From Pseudomonadota bacterium (GTDB lineage Bacteria > Pseudomonadota > Alphaproteobacteria > Rhizobiales > Xanthobacteraceae), in assembly GCA_023390695.1 (NCBI GenBank), contig JAEWCJ010000090.1, positions 1-6,134 of the forward strand: 6,134 bases of DNA, in the 5' to 3' direction. Positions 4,902-6,134 of this stretch are shown piece after piece. Position 1 is the stretch's first letter. The number at the start of each line of letters is the position of its first letter. Position numbers and translations under genes: made by a program. The notes beneath the pieces were generated by a model, which searched no databases, had not been told where the DNA came from, and saw nothing but the letters and a program-made list of their open reading frames with translations.

Positions 4902-6101
4902 TCAATTATTTAGCCCACTCGCGAGTGCCGGCTTCGCTGAGCGGTTCTTCAAAGCTTCGCGCGCAATCACGATCTTCTGCACTTCGGTTGCGCCTTCATA
5001 GATCCGCAAGGCGCGGATCTCGCGATAGAGTTCCTCGACCTTCACGCCCTTGGTGACGCCGAGACCGCCGAAGAGCTGCACGGCGCGGTCGATGACGCGT
5101 TGCGCGCCTTCGGTCGCATGCATCTTCGCCATCGCCGCCTCGGAGGTGACGCGGGCGGCGCCCTGATCCTTGGTCCAGGCGGCGCGATAGACCAGCAGCG
5201 CCGAGGAATCGACATCGGTGGCGCTGTCGGCGATCGCCGCCTGCGTCAGTTGCAGGTCGCCGAGCGGGGCGCCGAACAGATGCCGGTTGGCGGCGCGGTC
5301 GAGCATTTCGTGCAGGGCCCGGCGCGCGAAGCCGAGCGCGGCGGCGCCGACGGTGGAGCGGAAGATGTCGAGCGTCGACATAGCCACCTTGAAGCCCTCG
5401 CCCGGCGCGCCGAGCCGGTTGCTCACCGGCACACGCACGTCGTCGAATTGCAGTGTGGCGAGCGGGTGCGGCGCGATCACCTCGATGCGCTCCTTCACCG
5501 ACAATCCGGGCGTGTCGGCGTCGACCATGAAGGCCGAGAGGCCGCGCGCGCCCGGCGCCTCGCCGGTGCGGGCGAACACCACGTAATGGTCGGCGATGCC
5601 ACCATTGGAGATCCAGGTCTTGTTGCCGTTCAGCCGCACATGCGTGTTGCCGTCCGGCGCCGCGGTCATCTTGAGCGCGGCGACATCCGAACCAGCCTCC
5701 AGTTCGGAGATCGCGAAAGCGGCGATCGCCTTGCCGGCAGCGACATTCGGCAGATAGCGCTGCTTCAATTCCGGCGAACCGAACAACGAGATCGAGCCGG
5801 TGCCGACCCCCTGCATCGCGAACGAGAAGTCGGCGAGCCCGTCGTAAAAGCCGAGAATCTCGCGCGCCAGACACAGCGTGCGCACGTCGAGCTGCGGATG
5901 CAGGCCGCCATATCCGGCCGGCACCGCCGCCTTCAGGAAACCCGCCTCGCCCAGCGCCTTCACGCGCGCGCGGCAGGCTTCGTCCACGTCGTCATGCGGC
6001 AGCTTGTGCAGGTTGGCTTGCGCCCAGGCCGACAGTTCCTTCGCGAAGACGCGATGCGCGTCATCGAAGAAGGGCCAGTTGAGGGTGTCGGACAATGACA
6101 T
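4902..6101 (-). CDS. Acyl-CoA dehydrogenase family flavoprotein
   Basis: At 399 residues, this is a full-length FAD-dependent acyl-CoA dehydrogenase of the usual size. It should introduce a double bond next to the thioester of a CoA substrate and pass electrons to electron-transfer flavoprotein. Domain order is normal: an N-terminal helical domain (about 1-125), a central beta domain with the signature [13 protein letters not shown] (130-142) and the flavin-contacting KTWISNG (161-167), then a C-terminal helical domain with QLFGGLGV (342-349). [10 protein letters not shown] (367-376) contains E369 at the usual catalytic-base position. The gene begins with ATG at 6101; GGAG (6112-6115) is 10 bases upstream and a stronger purine stretch lies farther out. 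It is the first gene of the visible run and is followed by the aryl-CoA ligase 36 bases on. The context suggests oxidation of an alicyclic or ring-opened CoA intermediate from the acid activated by that ligase, not ordinary fatty-acid oxidation; this is inference. Confidence 0.94.
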   Translation of the reverse strand: MSLSDTLNWPFFDDAHRVFAKELSAWAQANLHKLPHDDVDEACRARVKALGEAGFLKAAVPAGYGGLHPQLDVRTLCLAREILGFYDGLADFSFAMQGVGTGSISLFGSPELKQRYLPNVAAGKAIAAFAISELEAGSDVAALKMTAAPDGNTHVRLNGNKTWISNGGIADHYVVFARTGEAPGARGLSAFMVDADTPGLSVKERIEVIAPHPLATLQFDDVRVPVSNRLGAPGEGFKVAMSTLDIFRSTVGAAALGFARRALHEMLDRAANRHLFGAPLGDLQLTQAAIADSATDVDSSALLVYRAAWTKDQGAARVTSEAAMAKMHATEGAQRVIDRAVQLFGGLGVTKGVKVEELYREIRALRIYEGATEVQKIVIAREALKNRSAKPALASGLNN

Positions 6102-6134
6102 CAGCAGCGTACTCCGTCTTCACCTCCCCCCTTG
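6102..6134 (-). promoter_or_regulatory. G-rich leader before the acyl-CoA dehydrogenase gene
   Basis: On the minus strand this edge segment reads a run of seven Gs with AGGTGA, then ACGGAG, then the ATG at 6101. GGGAGGTGA resembles a strong anti-16S match, but it is about 21 bases from the ATG, while the nearer GGAG is 10 bases away. The TGA within it could be the stop of an upstream co-transcribed gene. Too little sequence is present to decide. Confidence 0.3.

Noticed and set aside
5100..6098. Plus-strand frame of 332 codons opposite the acyl-CoA dehydrogenase
   Set aside because: This is an antisense shadow with no recognisable motifs; the minus frame carries the dehydrogenase signatures.

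Overview
The window looks like part of a high-GC alphaproteobacterial chromosome, probably Hyphomicrobiales near Bradyrhizobium/Rhodopseudomonas (Nitrobacteraceae or Xanthobacteraceae type). The reasons are protein similarity as I recall it, the strong G/C third-position bias, and a dispersed palindromic repeat at 913-970 of a kind common in those genomes. The taxonomic call is inference. Every gene I can support lies on the minus strand, so transcription runs from right to left. Long open frames on the plus strand are antisense shadows of high-GC genes.

Right part (6101 down to 2778): a compact catabolic run. An acyl-CoA dehydrogenase (4902-6101) is followed after 36 bases by an AMP-forming aryl-CoA ligase of the benzoate/2-aminobenzoate-CoA ligase type (3222-4865). 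After 9 more bases comes a RidA/YjgF-family protein (2778-3212), whose ribosome binding site shares bases with the ligase stop codon. Ligase, dehydrogenase and RidA together suggest aerobic degradation of an aromatic acid through its CoA thioester. 2-Aminobenzoate (anthranilate) is the most attractive candidate, because an amino compound would give RidA an enamine/imine to act on. The RidA protein, however, lacks the catalytic arginine of the classical deaminases. The ring-attacking oxygenase/reductase, hydratase and hydroxyacyl-CoA dehydrogenase are not in the window; the run may continue past the right edge.

Middle (2708 down to 1852): a membrane-anchored, proline-rich TonB/TolA-like protein (1959-2708). 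It starts with TTG and its ribosome binding site lies in a small hairpin. A possible 35-codon small ORF overlaps its stop codon in a TGATG arrangement.

Left part (1822 down to 1): a 187-base gap holding a perfect 15-base palindrome over an AT-rich promoter-like stretch, then a FadR-type GntR regulator (1001-1759). Next is a 146-base gap with the double-hairpin repeat, and then the first 284 codons of a protein with the NMT1/SsuA-like periplasmic-binding fold (1-854). That protein runs off the left edge and has no visible export signal. The regulator probably controls itself and possibly this last gene; its link to the aromatic-acid genes is not shown by the sequence.

I see no CRISPR array, tRNA, rRNA, transposase or integrase. 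Nothing here is clearly a wholly new system. The points most worth a second look are the arginine-less RidA beside a CoA ligase, the leaderless binding-protein-like gene, the regulator palindrome and the small ORF.
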